Below the pieces are notes generated by a model. The model did not search any database. It was given only the letters and a program-made list of their open reading frames with translations, and was not told the DNA's origin. Shown piece by piece: positions 1 through 8,627 of a stretch of 64,000 nt of DNA (within the stretch, counting starts at the first letter, position 1; each line of letters begins with the position of its first letter). Source of the stretch: Luteipulveratus halotolerans (GTDB lineage Bacteria; Actinomycetota; Actinomycetes; Actinomycetales; Dermatophilaceae); assembly GCF_001247745.1 (NCBI RefSeq), contig NZ_LAIR01000002.1, forward strand, positions 1,178,001-1,242,000. Reading direction: 5' to 3'. The translations under genes were made by a program, and so were the position numbers.

Positions 1-151
1 TGAGGGTCAGTACTTTGACGATGCTGTCGCAGGGCCTTGGGGGACACCGTCTGCCTGACGACAGCTTTCCGCACCGGGTGCCGACCACGGGCACGGGCCG
101 GCCAGGCGCTGCCCGCGTGGAGCAGCACCACGACTCATCAGGGGGATCTCC

Positions 152-574
152 ATGCCGAAGCGTTCCATCATGCTCAGGACCGTCGGAGCCGCCGTCGCGA
201 TGACGGCGTTGGCGACAGTGGCGACAGCCGTCAGCCCGGCGCCGGCCAGCGCGGCCACCAACAGCTGCCGCTACACCTACGTCAACCGCTATGACACCGG
301 CTACTGCGTGCGCATGGCTCAGACCCTCCTGAAGGGTCCGTTCACGGTCAACACGGGCGGGTTCACCGCCAATCTCGCCATCGACGGCAGCTTCGGTCCG
401 GCCACCGAGGCGGCGACCGTGAAGTACCAGCGCTCGCAGGGGATCCTCGTCGACGGATCGGTGGGGCCGCAGACCTGGGGCCGACTCTGCTCCTTCGGCG
501 TCGGTGGCGGAGCTCAGAACACCACTCCGGAGACCATCAAGCGGTTCAACGCCGCCTTCGACGCCACCTGCTGA
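152..574 (+). CDS. Secreted peptidoglycan-binding domain protein
   Basis: A 140-residue exported protein. Residues 1-34 form a Sec-type signal peptide: a basic start (MPKR), an alanine-rich hydrophobic core and a likely cut after the ASA motif near residue 34. The mature part resembles a PG_binding_1 three-helix repeat, with the typical sequence of a filled track (AIDGSFGPATEAAT), a strand of the form VKYQRSQGILVDGSVGP and a closing TWGRL. It probably anchors to cell-wall peptidoglycan outside the membrane, but no catalytic domain is attached, so its role may be only binding or inhibition. Four cysteines in the mature part could pair. A GGGGGA ribosome site sits just before the ATG. It stands alone, upstream of a helicase gene on the same strand. 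Confidence 0.8.
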   Translation: MPKRSIMLRTVGAAVAMTALATVATAVSPAPASAATNSCRYTYVNRYDTGYCVRMAQTLLKGPFTVNTGGFTANLAIDGSFGPATEAATVKYQRSQGILVDGSVGPQTWGRLCSFGVGGGAQNTTPETIKRFNAAFDATC

Positions 575-697
575 CCGGGAGACGTCGGCCTCACCGCCGC
601 GGATGCGCCCGTCCACATCCCGGGTCTGACCCGACATGGGCTCCACAGGTCGGTGGAGCGGTGCACCGCAGCGACGGTCGACGCCTAGGCTGAGGCA

Positions 698-2944
698 ATG
701 CCTTCCGCCGCCTCGCTCGAGTCCCTCCTGCACGCCGCGGTCGCGGGAGTCGGCGGTGCCGAGCGGCCCGGTCAGACCCGGATGGCGCAGGCTGTCGCGG
801 ACGCGGTCGAGTCCGGCGAGCACCTGCTGGTGCAGGCCGGCACGGGCACCGGCAAGTCGTTGGCCTACCTCGTGCCCGCCGTCAGGCACGCGTTCGAGAC
901 CGGCAAGCCCGCCATTGTCGCGACCGCCACGCTGGCGCTGCAGGCGCAGGTGGTCGACCGCGACATGCCCCGCCTCGCCGAGGCGCTCGCGGACCAGCTG
1001 GGCCGCCGGCCGACCTACGCACTCGTCAAGGGCCGGCGCAACTACCTGTGCAAGAACAAGCTCGACGGCGGCTACCCCGATGACGACGAGGGGGGCCTGC
1101 TGTCGGTCGGTGAGGTCGACAAGGCTGCTGGCCGCATCGGGCAGGAGGTCGTGCGGCTGCGCGAGTGGGCCGACGAGACCGAGTCCGGCGATCGCGACGA
1201 GCTGGTGCCGGGTGTCTCCGAGCGGGCCTGGCGACAGGTGTCGGTCTCCGCGCAGGAGTGCCTCGGGTCGAAGTGCCCCCTGGTCGGTGAGTGCTTCGTC
1301 GAGCAGGCACGTTCCGCCGCCAAGGACGTCGACGTCGTCGTCACCAACCACTCGTTCATGGCGATCGACTCCTTCGAAGGGCGGCAGATGCTGCCCGAGC
1401 ACGACCTGCTCGTCATCGACGAGGCTCATGAGCTCGTCGACCGGGTGACGTCCACGATCACCGACGAGATCACCCCCGGCATGATCAACGCGGCGGCCAA
1501 AAGGGTTGGCAGGCTTGGCGATACGAGCGCACTGACCGAGGCGGGCGAGTTCCTCGGTGAGATCCTCGGCGGTCTGGCCGAGGGCCGGCTGATGGGCGTG
1601 CCCGACAACCTCGCGCTCGCGCTCGGCCGGGTCCGTGACGCGGCTCGTGGCCTCCAGACCGAGCTCAAGCCCGCGAGTCCGGCCGACAACGACGGCGCCA
1701 GGCAGATGGCGAGAGCAGCCGTCGACGAGCTGTTCGACACCGCCGAGCGAGTCATCGAGGAGCGCGAGCTCGACGTCATCTGGGTGTCGGACGACCCGCG
1801 CCGCGGCCACCTCCTGCGGGTGGCGCCGATGAGTGTGGCGATGCTCCTGCGCGACAAGATCTTCGACGAGCGCACCGTGGTCATGACGTCCGCGACGCTC
1901 GAGCTGGGTGGCACGTTCGACGCCGTCGCCGGCCAGCTCGGGCTGCGCGGTGAGGGAGGGCCGCGCTGGCAGGGACTCGACGTCGGTTCGCCGTTCGACT
2001 ACCCGAGCCAGGCGATCGCCTATGTGGCCCAACAGCTGCCGGCGCCCGGTCGCGACGGCACGCCACCTCAGGTGTTCGACGAGATCGAGGCCCTCGTCCG
2101 CGCTGCGGGCGGTCGCACCCTGGGCCTGTTCTCCTCGACGCGTGCCGCCAAGGCAGCGGCCGAGGAGATGCGCCAGCGGCTCGGTGCCGACATCCCCGTG
2201 CTGTGTCAGGGCGAGGACCAGACGGCCACCCTCGTACGCCAGTTCGCGGCTGACGCGGCGACCTGTCTGTTCGGGACGATGTCGCTGTGGCAGGGCGTCG
2301 ACGTGCCCGGGTCGGCCTGCCAGCTGGTGATCATCGACCGCATCCCGTTCCCGCGGCCCGACGACCCGCTGGCGTCGGCCCGGTCCCAGGCGATCGCGCG
2401 CATGGGCGGCAACGGGTTCATGGCCGTGTCGGCGACCCACGCGGCGCTGCGGCTCGCGCAGGGCGCCGGACGGCTCGTACGACGGTCGAGCGACCGCGGG
2501 GTCGTCGCCTTCCTCGACTCGCGCATGATCACGGCGCGCTACGCCGGATTCCTGCAGAAGTCGCTGCCGCCGTTCTGGCCGACCAGCGACCGCGCACTGG
2601 TGCTGCAGGCGCTCAAGCGCCTCGACGAGACAGCACCACCGGTGATCGAGGTCGACCGACCCGCACTGCGCGGTGTCACGGGTGCGCGTGCCGACGCGCG
2701 CATGGCCCCTGCTCCGGAGCCGGTCCCGGCGGCACAGCCTGAGCCCGCCCGTGCGCCCGCGCCGTCCAGCACACCGAGTGACGGCTCCCGTGACTGGAGC
2801 GCCGAGGACGACGAAGAGCTGCGTGATGCGGCCGACATGGGGCTGACCGTCGACGAGCTGGCCGAGCACCTCGACCTTCAGCCCGCCGAGGTCAGTGCGC
2901 GGGCGGCTCACCTGGGTGTGGCTCTGGCCGCCGACCCCGCCTGA
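698..2944 (+). CDS. ATP-dependent DNA helicase, DinG/YoaA (XPD-like) type
   Basis: Superfamily 2 helicase of the Rad3/XPD group, 748 residues. Visible are the Walker A loop GTGTGKS (48-54), an iron-sulfur cluster set C118, C188, C193 and C199 between motifs I and II, the DEAH box at 241-244, and the C-terminal motifs around GTMSLWQGVDVPG and GAGRLVR. Known relatives unwind DNA forks, D-loops and R-loops during repair. The last 50 residues, after a proline/alanine-rich linker, look like a small helix-turn-helix unit (WSAEDDEEL...TVDELAEHL) that is not part of the helicase core. A TAGGCT box at 686-691 lies 7 bases before the ATG, so the mRNA is probably leaderless. No LexA box was seen in front. 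Confidence 0.9.
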   Translation: MPSAASLESLLHAAVAGVGGAERPGQTRMAQAVADAVESGEHLLVQAGTGTGKSLAYLVPAVRHAFETGKPAIVATATLALQAQVVDRDMPRLAEALADQLGRRPTYALVKGRRNYLCKNKLDGGYPDDDEGGLLSVGEVDKAAGRIGQEVVRLREWADETESGDRDELVPGVSERAWRQVSVSAQECLGSKCPLVGECFVEQARSAAKDVDVVVTNHSFMAIDSFEGRQMLPEHDLLVIDEAHELVDRVTSTITDEITPGMINAAAKRVGRLGDTSALTEAGEFLGEILGGLAEGRLMGVPDNLALALGRVRDAARGLQTELKPASPADNDGARQMARAAVDELFDTAERVIEERELDVIWVSDDPRRGHLLRVAPMSVAMLLRDKIFDERTVVMTSATLELGGTFDAVAGQLGLRGEGGPRWQGLDVGSPFDYPSQAIAYVAQQLPAPGRDGTPPQVFDEIEALVRAAGGRTLGLFSSTRAAKAAAEEMRQRLGADIPVLCQGEDQTATLVRQFAADAATCLFGTMSLWQGVDVPGSACQLVIIDRIPFPRPDDPLASARSQAIARMGGNGFMAVSATHAALRLAQGAGRLVRRSSDRGVVAFLDSRMITARYAGFLQKSLPPFWPTSDRALVLQALKRLDETAPPVIEVDRPALRGVTGARADARMAPAPEPVPAAQPEPARAPAPSSTPSDGSRDWSAEDDEELRDAADMGLTVDELAEHLDLQPAEVSARAAHLGVALAADPA

Positions 2945-2994
2945 GCCTCGGCGCCAACGGGCGTGGCTCTGCCTGCGCCGTGTGGCGGCGATCG

Positions 2995-3327
2995 TCAGTC
3001 GAGCTGATCCTGCACGTATCCGGTGAGCATCGTCATGCACGCATCGAACTCCGCCGCCAGGTCGATGCCCGTGCGATGAGCGAGCACGGCCACCGAGTAG
3101 AGGCAGTCGGCCAGCTCGTGCCCGAGGCGTGCCCGCAGGTCGTCGGCGTCGCGTGTGCCGGAGTCGGCCATCACCAGCTTGGCCAGGTCGCCCACGTCGC
3201 CGACGAATCCGAGCATGTAGTCGTCCGTCGTCCAGACCCGGCCACGCTGCTGCTCGTTGAGCTGGTCGTACAACCCGGCGACGTGGATCGCCCGCTCGGT
3301 CACCTCGGAGATGTTCATGCCGGTCAT
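2995..3327 (-). CDS. MazG-like nucleotide pyrophosphohydrolase family protein
   Basis: A 110-residue all-helical protein of the MazG-like group. The second metal motif HELADCLYSVAVL is clear (residues 73-85), and the first region reads GDVGDLAKLVM, where the usual glutamates of MazG are partly aspartate. Family members hydrolyse (d)NTPs to monophosphates, but the altered first motif leaves activity open. I chose the start at 3327, in front of MTGMNISEV; 3318 is also possible, since neither has a convincing ribosome site. The longer upstream frame runs antisense through holA and is not real. It is convergent with the helicase gene and divergent from holA, 58 bases away. Confidence 0.7.
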   Translation of the reverse strand: MTGMNISEVTERAIHVAGLYDQLNEQQRGRVWTTDDYMLGFVGDVGDLAKLVMADSGTRDADDLRARLGHELADCLYSVAVLAHRTGIDLAAEFDACMTMLTGYVQDQLD

Positions 3328-3385
3328 TGTCAGCGAGGGGTACGCCGGCCGCGCGCCGTCGGTGTCGACTGGCAGGCTGGCCCTC

Positions 3386-4351
3386 GTGAGCGTCCCTCCG
3401 TTCGTCCTGATCTCCGGCCCCGAGCAGGTGCTCGCCGAGCGTGCCCTCGCCAGCGCCCTCGAGGCGGTGCGCGAGGAAGATCCTGATGTCGAGGTCGTCC
3501 GCCTCGAAGGAGCCGCGTACGAGCCCGGCGCCTTGCAGGTGCACACGAGTCCGAGCCTGTTCGGTGGTCGTAAGGCCGTCGTCGTCCGTGACCTGGACGA
3601 GGGCAACGACGCCCTGATCGAGGACCTCGTCGCCATCGTGCAGCAGGGGAGCGACGCCGTCGTGATCGTGACTCACAAGTCCGGCAACCGCGGCAAGAAG
3701 GCGCTCGACGCGCTCAAGAAGGCCAAGGCCAGGGTCATCGACGCACCCGCCATCAAGTCCGACCGCGACAAGACGTCGTTCGTCACCCACGAGTTCCGCA
3801 GCAAGGGCCGCAATGTCGCTCCGGACGCGGTGCGTGCGCTGCTCGAGGCGGTCGGCAAGGACCTGCGCGAGCTCGCGCAGGCGTGCCAGCAGCTGGTCGA
3901 CGACACCACAGGGGTCATCGACGCGGCGACGGTCGAGCGCTACCACGGCGGCAAGGTCGAGGCGACGGGCTTCCGAGTGGCTGATGCCGCTGTCGCCGGC
4001 GACGCGGCCGAGGCGTTGCGCCTCCTACGGCATGCACTCGCCACCGGGCTCGACCCGGTGCCGATCGTCGCGGTGCTCGCCGGCCAGCTGCGCCAGATCG
4101 CGCGCGTCGCCTCCGCGGGCCGCGGCCGGTCAGCCGACCTGGCCAAGCAGCTCGGCATGGCGCCGTGGCAGATCGACCGCGCCCGTGCCGCGGCCCGTGG
4201 CTGGGACGGCGACCGGCTCGGACGGGCGATCCAGGCCGTGGCGGCAGCCGACTTCGACGTCAAGGGCGGCGGCCGTGACCCGGTCTACGCCGTCGAGCGG
4301 GCGATCCTGGAGATCACTCGGCAGCGCGCAGGTGGGGCCGACGTCGCGTGA
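3386..4351 (+). CDS. holA: DNA polymerase III subunit delta
   Basis: The delta subunit of the clamp loader, 321 residues, the usual length. It opens the beta sliding clamp as part of the DnaX complex. The N-terminal half carries the expected nucleotide-binding-like fold without a Walker motif (FVLISGPEQVLAERAL), and the C-terminal half holds the collar-domain pattern PVPIVAVLAGQLRQIARV followed by a region ending PVYAVERAILEI. I chose GTG 3386 because the protein family begins there (SVPPFVL). A CAGGCT box at 3373-3378 ends 8 bases before it, so it may be leaderless. In most actinobacteria holA lies downstream of comEC; here it lies upstream of leuS. Confidence 0.93.
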   Translation: MSVPPFVLISGPEQVLAERALASALEAVREEDPDVEVVRLEGAAYEPGALQVHTSPSLFGGRKAVVVRDLDEGNDALIEDLVAIVQQGSDAVVIVTHKSGNRGKKALDALKKAKARVIDAPAIKSDRDKTSFVTHEFRSKGRNVAPDAVRALLEAVGKDLRELAQACQQLVDDTTGVIDAATVERYHGGKVEATGFRVADAAVAGDAAEALRLLRHALATGLDPVPIVAVLAGQLRQIARVASAGRGRSADLAKQLGMAPWQIDRARAAARGWDGDRLGRAIQAVAAADFDVKGGGRDPVYAVERAILEITRQRAGGADVA

Positions 4352-4425
4352 ATGGCTGGCGGCGTACGACGACCCGCTCGTCTCGACACGGTGTGCCATA
4401 CCGCGTTCAGCCGGTCGCGATCAGC

Positions 4426-4510
4426 CACACCGAGCATGGCGACCCGGGTGGTGATGTTCCTCGCGGTAGGTCACACCGAGCCGTGCAGGTCGCAGTGGGT
4501 CACACCGAGC
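4426..4510 (+). repeat. Three copies of a 10-base direct repeat
   Basis: CACACCGAGC occurs at 4426-4435, 4472-4481 and 4501-4510; the last two share the longer GGTCACACCGAGC. The spacing is 46 and 29 bases, so the copies are not on one helical face. They lie in the 225-base gap between holA and the antisense-strand kinase gene, which has no other recognisable content. They may be a regulator-binding array or a decayed repeat; nothing in the sequence names the binder. Confidence 0.5.
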
Positions 4511-4576
4511 GGACCGGTGGGCGCGCACGCACATCAGTCGTGCGGACGACACCGATCGGACGTGCACTGCCGATCA

Positions 4577-5083
4577 TCAACCTGTCCCGGATCCGCTGTA
4601 GTGCCTGAGTTCGTCCGCAGTCGGCGGTTCCCACACGGACCGCCACTGGTCGATGTCGCCGGCCGCGACAGGCGGACCCTCCGTGCCGCGATCCCGGATG
4701 CGACGGAGAAGCTCTTCGTCCGGAGCGTCCAGAGACCACAACTCGACGCGAGCCCCACGGGTGCGCGCGGACCGTCGAAGCCGGTCCCGCTCAGCGCGCG
4801 TCCACGTGCCCCACTCGACGATGACCGATGTCCCGAGCGACAACAGCTCCTGTCCGACCTGCCACTGAAGTCGCTCGATACGATCGCGAGCCTGGGTATC
4901 CCAGAGCGAGTGGCCGAGTTCGATCATCCAGCTGTCGGCGCTGAGGCGAAGCGCGTCGCGTTCGTCCGCCAGGCGTCGCGCGGTGGTGGTCTTGCCACTG
5001 CCGGGCAAGCCGCACACGATGAACAGAGTCGCCACCTGAGCATCGTGCACCGTCGCCGCCTGCTCCGGCTCGTTTTGGCCCAC
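4577..5083 (-). CDS. AAA/P-loop kinase-like ATPase (zeta-toxin/shikimate-kinase-like fold)
   Basis: A small P-loop protein of up to 168 residues. The Walker A is GLPGSGKT (residues 25-32 from the long start), followed by RLSADSW, a strand VIVEWGTW in the Walker B position and a lid-like LLRRIRDRG. This arrangement matches small-molecule kinases related to zeta toxin and chloramphenicol phosphotransferase; the substrate cannot be told. No antitoxin-like partner flanks it. The long frame starts at GTG 5083 without a ribosome site. GTG 5050, preceded by GCAGGCGG, gives a protein 11 residues shorter and may be the true start. Confidence 0.75.
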   Translation of the reverse strand: MGQNEPEQAATVHDAQVATLFIVCGLPGSGKTTTARRLADERDALRLSADSWMIELGHSLWDTQARDRIERLQWQVGQELLSLGTSVIVEWGTWTRAERDRLRRSARTRGARVELWSLDAPDEELLRRIRDRGTEGPPVAAGDIDQWRSVWEPPTADELRHYSGSGTG

Positions 5084-5245
5084 AGCGCGGGCCGCTGGTA
5101 GATTTCTCCCTTGCGTGCGCGCTCTGGTCGTGCGCGTACGTCAGCACCACCAGCGCGGTTCACCGCCCGAGTGTCCCCACGCCCCATCCCGAACCGCGTC
5201 TGTCGCCCTCATGACAGAAGCAGCTCCGACCAAGAGAGAGTTTTC

Positions 5246-5506
5246 GTGGCAAACATCAAGTCGCAGATGAAGCGGATCAAGACCAACGCGGTCCGCACCG
5301 AGCGCAACCGGGCCTACAAGTCCGAGCTGCGCACCTGGATTCGCAAGTTCCGCGAGGCTGCCGACGCCGGCGACAAGCAGGCCGCCGAGACCGCTCTGCG
5401 CGACGCCTCGCGCAAGCTCGACAAGGCCGTCTCCAAGGGCGTCCTGCACAAGAACCAGGCCGCCAACAAGAAGTCGGCGATGGCCAAGAAGTTCTCGAGC
5501 CTGTGA
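5246..5506 (+). CDS. rpsT: 30S ribosomal protein S20
   Basis: Ribosomal protein S20, 86 residues, which binds the 5' domain of 16S rRNA. It begins ANIKSQMKRIKTN and is rich in lysine and arginine throughout, ending in the typical NKKSAMAKKF tail. GTG 5246 is the family start; the frame is open further upstream but the extra residues have no counterpart in S20. A GAGAGAG ribosome site lies about 5-11 bases in front. It is monocistronic, with a strong hairpin just downstream. Confidence 0.96.
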   Translation: MANIKSQMKRIKTNAVRTERNRAYKSELRTWIRKFREAADAGDKQAAETALRDASRKLDKAVSKGVLHKNQAANKKSAMAKKFSSL

Positions 5507-5527
5507 GCCTCGAGCACTGACACGTAC

Positions 5528-5561
5528 GACGGCCGCTGCCCCGCTCGGGGCGGCGGCCGTC
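5528..5561 (+). terminator. Hairpin terminator of rpsT
   Basis: GACGGCCGC (5528-5536) pairs with GCGGCCGTC (5553-5561), and inside it CCCC pairs with GGGG around a GCTC loop, giving one nearly continuous stem of about 15 pairs. It starts 22 bases after the rpsT stop. There is no T-run, as is common for actinobacterial terminators. Confidence 0.75.
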
Positions 5562-5614
5562 GTCGTACCCGCGCCGATCGTGGCGCTCGCAGGGCTTGCG
5601 CTAGGCTCTGCACC

Positions 5615-5650
5615 ATGCAGCAGCTGCAGCTCCTTAGCCAGCCGCGTTGA
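5615..5650 (+). CDS. Leucine-containing leader peptide ahead of leuS
   Basis: A candidate 11-residue peptide, MQQLQLLSQPR, read from ATG 5615 to TGA 5648-5650. Leucine codons CTG, CTC and CTT fall at positions 4, 6 and 7, three of eleven residues. It has no ribosome site and sits at the predicted transcript 5' end, so translation would be leaderless. Its stop codon forms the top of the first hairpin arm. By analogy with actinobacterial amino-acid leaders, its translation would sense charged tRNA-Leu; this is inferred from layout only. Confidence 0.6.
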   Translation: MQQLQLLSQPR

Positions 5651-5673
5651 CCTGGACGGACCTCAACGCGGCC

Positions 5674-5698
5674 AACCCCTCCCTGTGCGAGGGGTTTT
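5674..5698 (+). terminator. Intrinsic terminator in the leuS leader
   Basis: AACCCCTC (5674-5681) pairs perfectly with GAGGGGTT (5689-5696) around a 7-base loop, and the right arm merges into a short T-run (TTTTCTC). It stands 57 bases before the leuS ATG, so it would stop transcription into leuS when formed. This is one of few hairpins in the window with a T-tract. Confidence 0.75.
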
Positions 5699-5755
5699 CT
5701 CATGTCGCGAGTCCGTGCGCGCTGCTGACCGAAGACGAGCATCCGAGGAAGACCC

Positions 5756-8617
5756 ATGACTGAGCAGGAGCCCCAGCACCGTTACACCGCCGCCCTGGCC
5801 GGTGAGATCGAGCGCCGCTGGCAGGACCGGTGGGAGCAGGACGGCACCTTCGAGGCGCCCAACCCGGCGGGGCCGTGGGCCGACCCTGAGCACGCCGACG
5901 GCCGCGACAAGGTCATGGTCCAGGACATGTTCAGCTACCCCAGTGGTGCCGGGCTGCACGTCGGCCACCCGCTGCCGTTCGTGGCGACCGACGTCTACGC
6001 GCGCTACCAGCGCACGACCGGCAAGAACGTCCTGTTCACCCAGGGGTTCGACGCGTTCGGGCTGCCGGCCGAGCAGCACGCCGTCCAGACCGGTCAGCAC
6101 CCGCGCAAGACCACCGAGGACAACATCAGGGTCTTCACCCGCCAGCTGCGCCAGCTCGGCCTGTCCTACGACCAGCGCCGCCGGATCTCGACGATCGACC
6201 CGGACTACTACCGCTGGACCCAGTGGATCTTCCTGCAGATCTACAACGCCTGGTACGACGAGTCGGCCGGCCGCGCACGTCCGGTCACCGAGCTGGTCGA
6301 GGAGTTCGAGCGGGGAAGCGTGCCGACGCCGGACGGTCGCCCGTGGGCCGAGCTCGACAACGCCGAGCAGCGTGACGCGATCGACAGCCGCCGCCTGGCG
6401 TACAAGCGCGAGGTGCCGGTCAACTGGGCACCCGGCCTGGGCACGGTCGTCGCCAACGAGGAGGTCACCAACGAGGGCCTCACCGAACGCGGTGACATGC
6501 CTGTGTTCCGGCGCAACCTTTCGCAGTGGATGATGCGCATCACGGCGTACGCCGACCGGCTCACCGATGACCTGGACCGCGTCGACTGGCCCGAGTCGAT
6601 CAAGCTGATGCAGCGCAACTGGATCGGGCGCTCGCACGGCGCGGCGATCACGTTTGCGGTCGACGGCGTTGATACGGGCGTCGAGGTCTTCACGACCCGT
6701 CCCGACACGATCTTCGGTGCGACGTTCATGGTGCTCGCGCCCGAGCACCCGCTGGTCGAGTCGCTGGTCCCGGACGCATGGCCCGAGGGCACCCAGGAGG
6801 CGTGGACCGACGGCGCCGCCGACCCGCGGGCCGGCGTGTCGGCGTACCAGCGCGCGGCGATGCGCAAGAGCGACCTGGAGCGGCAGACCGACGACAAGTC
6901 CAAGACGGGCGTGTTCACCGGGGCGTTCGCGACGAACCCGGTGTCCGGTCGCCAGGTCCCGGTCTTCATCGCCGACTACGTCCTGATGGGCTACGGCACG
7001 GGCGCGGTCATGGGCGTTCCCGGTGAGGACCCGCGCGACTGGGACTTCGCCAAGAAGTACGACCTGCCCTACGTCCGCACGGTGCAGCCGCACGAGGGCC
7101 ACGACGAGGACGCCGCATTCACCGGCAGCGGCCCGATCATCAACTCCACCAATGAGCGGATCTCGTTGGACGGCAAGGAGATCGAGGACGCCAAGGACGC
7201 GGTGATCGCGCTGCTCGAGGCCGACGGCGCCGGCCACGGCACCATCACCTACAAGCTGCGCGACTGGCTGTTCAGCCGTCAGCGCTACTGGGGCGAGCCG
7301 TTCCCGATCGTCTACGACGAGGACGGCCGGGCTCACTCGGTGCCCGACTCGATGCTGCCGGTCGAGCTGCCCGAGGTCGCCGACTACTCGCCCAAGACGT
7401 ACGAGCCCGACGACGCCGACTCGATGCCCGAGTCGCCGCTGTCGCGCGCTGAGGAGTGGGTCGAGGTCGAGCTCGACCTGGGCGACGGCGTCAAGACGTA
7501 CCGGCGTGAGACCGACACGATGCCCAACTGGGCGGGTTCGTGCTGGTACGAGCTGCGCTACACCGATCCCGGCAACACGCAGCGCTTCGTCGACCCTGAG
7601 GTCGAGCAGTACTGGATGGGACCGGGCCGTGGTGCGGGTCAGGGACAGGCCGGCGACCCGGGTGGTGTCGACCTCTACATCGGCGGCGCTGAGCACGCGG
7701 TCCTGCACCTGCTCTATGCCCGGTTCTGGCACAAGGTGCTGCACGACCTGGGCCACATCTCCTCGGACGAGCCGTTCCGTCGGCTCTTCACGCACGGCTA
7801 CATCCAGGCCTACGCCTACCGCGACCACCGCGGCCAGCCGGTGCCTGCAGCCGAGGTCGAGGAGCACGTCGAGGACGGCCGGACCACCTACACCTGGCAG
7901 GGCAAGCCGGTCACGCGTGAGTACGGCAAGATGGGCAAGTCGCTCAAGAACGTCGTGACACCCGACGAGATGTGCGACGAGTACGGCGCGGACACCTTCC
8001 GCCTGTACGAGATGTCCGGCGGTCCGCTGGACCAGTCGCGCGCGTGGGAGACGCGGGCGGTCGTGGGCTCCCAGCGGTTCCTGCAGCGGCTGTGGCGCAA
8101 CGTCGTCGACGAGGAGACCGGCGCCCTCCGCGTCAGTGACGACGCTCCGGACGAGGCGCTGAATCGGTTGCTGCACAAGACGATCGACGGAGTGCGCAAG
8201 GACTACGAGGCACTGCAGTTCAACACTGCAACGGCCAAGCTGATCGAGCTCAACAACGCGATCACCAAGGGCGGCGTCGCTCCGCGTGCCGTGCTCGAGC
8301 CGACCGTGCAGATGGCGGCACCCCTCGTACCGCACATCGCCGAGGAGCTGTGGGAGCGGCTCGGGCACGAGCAGACCATCGCGTACGAACCGTTCCCCGT
8401 CGCCGACCCGGCGCTGCTGGTCGACGACCTGGTCACGTGCGTCGTGCAGATCGAGGGCAAGGTGCGCGACCGCCTGCAGGTGCCGCCGACGATCAGCGAG
8501 TCCGATCTCGAAAGCCTTGCGCGTGAGAGCCAGAAGGTGCGAGAGGCGTTGGGCGACAAGCAGATTCGCAAGGTGATCGTGCGCGCCCCGAAGCTGGTCA
8601 ACATCGTCGCAGGCTGA
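5756..8617 (+). CDS. leuS: Leucyl-tRNA synthetase
   Basis: Class Ia aminoacyl-tRNA synthetase, 953 residues, that charges tRNA-Leu in the cytoplasm. The HIGH signature is HVGH at 68-71 and the KMSKS loop is KMGKS at 725-729. Between them lies the CP1 editing domain, with TTRPDTIFGATF as its threonine-rich entry. A zinc-type insertion seen in some LeuRS is not evident. The C-terminus ends in the usual ubiquitin-like unit (VVQIEGKVRDRLQVP). A GAGGAAG ribosome site precedes the ATG. degV begins 10 bases after its stop, so the two are probably cotranscribed. The attenuator-like leader upstream suggests control by leucine or charged tRNA-Leu. Confidence 0.97.
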   Translation: MTEQEPQHRYTAALAGEIERRWQDRWEQDGTFEAPNPAGPWADPEHADGRDKVMVQDMFSYPSGAGLHVGHPLPFVATDVYARYQRTTGKNVLFTQGFDAFGLPAEQHAVQTGQHPRKTTEDNIRVFTRQLRQLGLSYDQRRRISTIDPDYYRWTQWIFLQIYNAWYDESAGRARPVTELVEEFERGSVPTPDGRPWAELDNAEQRDAIDSRRLAYKREVPVNWAPGLGTVVANEEVTNEGLTERGDMPVFRRNLSQWMMRITAYADRLTDDLDRVDWPESIKLMQRNWIGRSHGAAITFAVDGVDTGVEVFTTRPDTIFGATFMVLAPEHPLVESLVPDAWPEGTQEAWTDGAADPRAGVSAYQRAAMRKSDLERQTDDKSKTGVFTGAFATNPVSGRQVPVFIADYVLMGYGTGAVMGVPGEDPRDWDFAKKYDLPYVRTVQPHEGHDEDAAFTGSGPIINSTNERISLDGKEIEDAKDAVIALLEADGAGHGTITYKLRDWLFSRQRYWGEPFPIVYDEDGRAHSVPDSMLPVELPEVADYSPKTYEPDDADSMPESPLSRAEEWVEVELDLGDGVKTYRRETDTMPNWAGSCWYELRYTDPGNTQRFVDPEVEQYWMGPGRGAGQGQAGDPGGVDLYIGGAEHAVLHLLYARFWHKVLHDLGHISSDEPFRRLFTHGYIQAYAYRDHRGQPVPAAEVEEHVEDGRTTYTWQGKPVTREYGKMGKSLKNVVTPDEMCDEYGADTFRLYEMSGGPLDQSRAWETRAVVGSQRFLQRLWRNVVDEETGALRVSDDAPDEALNRLLHKTIDGVRKDYEALQFNTATAKLIELNNAITKGGVAPRAVLEPTVQMAAPLVPHIAEELWERLGHEQTIAYEPFPVADPALLVDDLVTCVVQIEGKVRDRLQVPPTISESDLESLARESQKVREALGDKQIRKVIVRAPKLVNIVAG

Positions 8618-8627
8618 AGCAGACGAC

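Larger units (their letters stand above)
5602..5698 (+). promoter_or_regulatory. Probable leucine attenuator leader of leuS
   Basis: A -10-like TAGGCT at 5602-5607 ends 8 bases before an ATG that opens a short peptide with three leucine codons. The peptide stops inside the left arm of a perfect 10-pair hairpin (5641-5650 with 5663-5672). One base later comes an intrinsic terminator (5674-5696, then TTCTC). This is the layout of a ribosome-mediated attenuator placed in front of the leucyl-tRNA synthetase gene. The switching partner is not obvious: the two stems do not overlap, and the best alternative I can draw is GGACGG (5654-5659) against CCCTCC (5677-5682), five of six pairs. Confidence 0.65.

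Noticed and set aside
4426..4510. Possible CRISPR remnant
   Set aside because: The repeat is only 10 bases, with unequal spacing and no cas genes in the window.
4352..5101. Plus-strand frame over the repeat region and the kinase gene
   Set aside because: No ribosome site or domain; it covers the minus-strand P-loop kinase, which has a clear Walker A.
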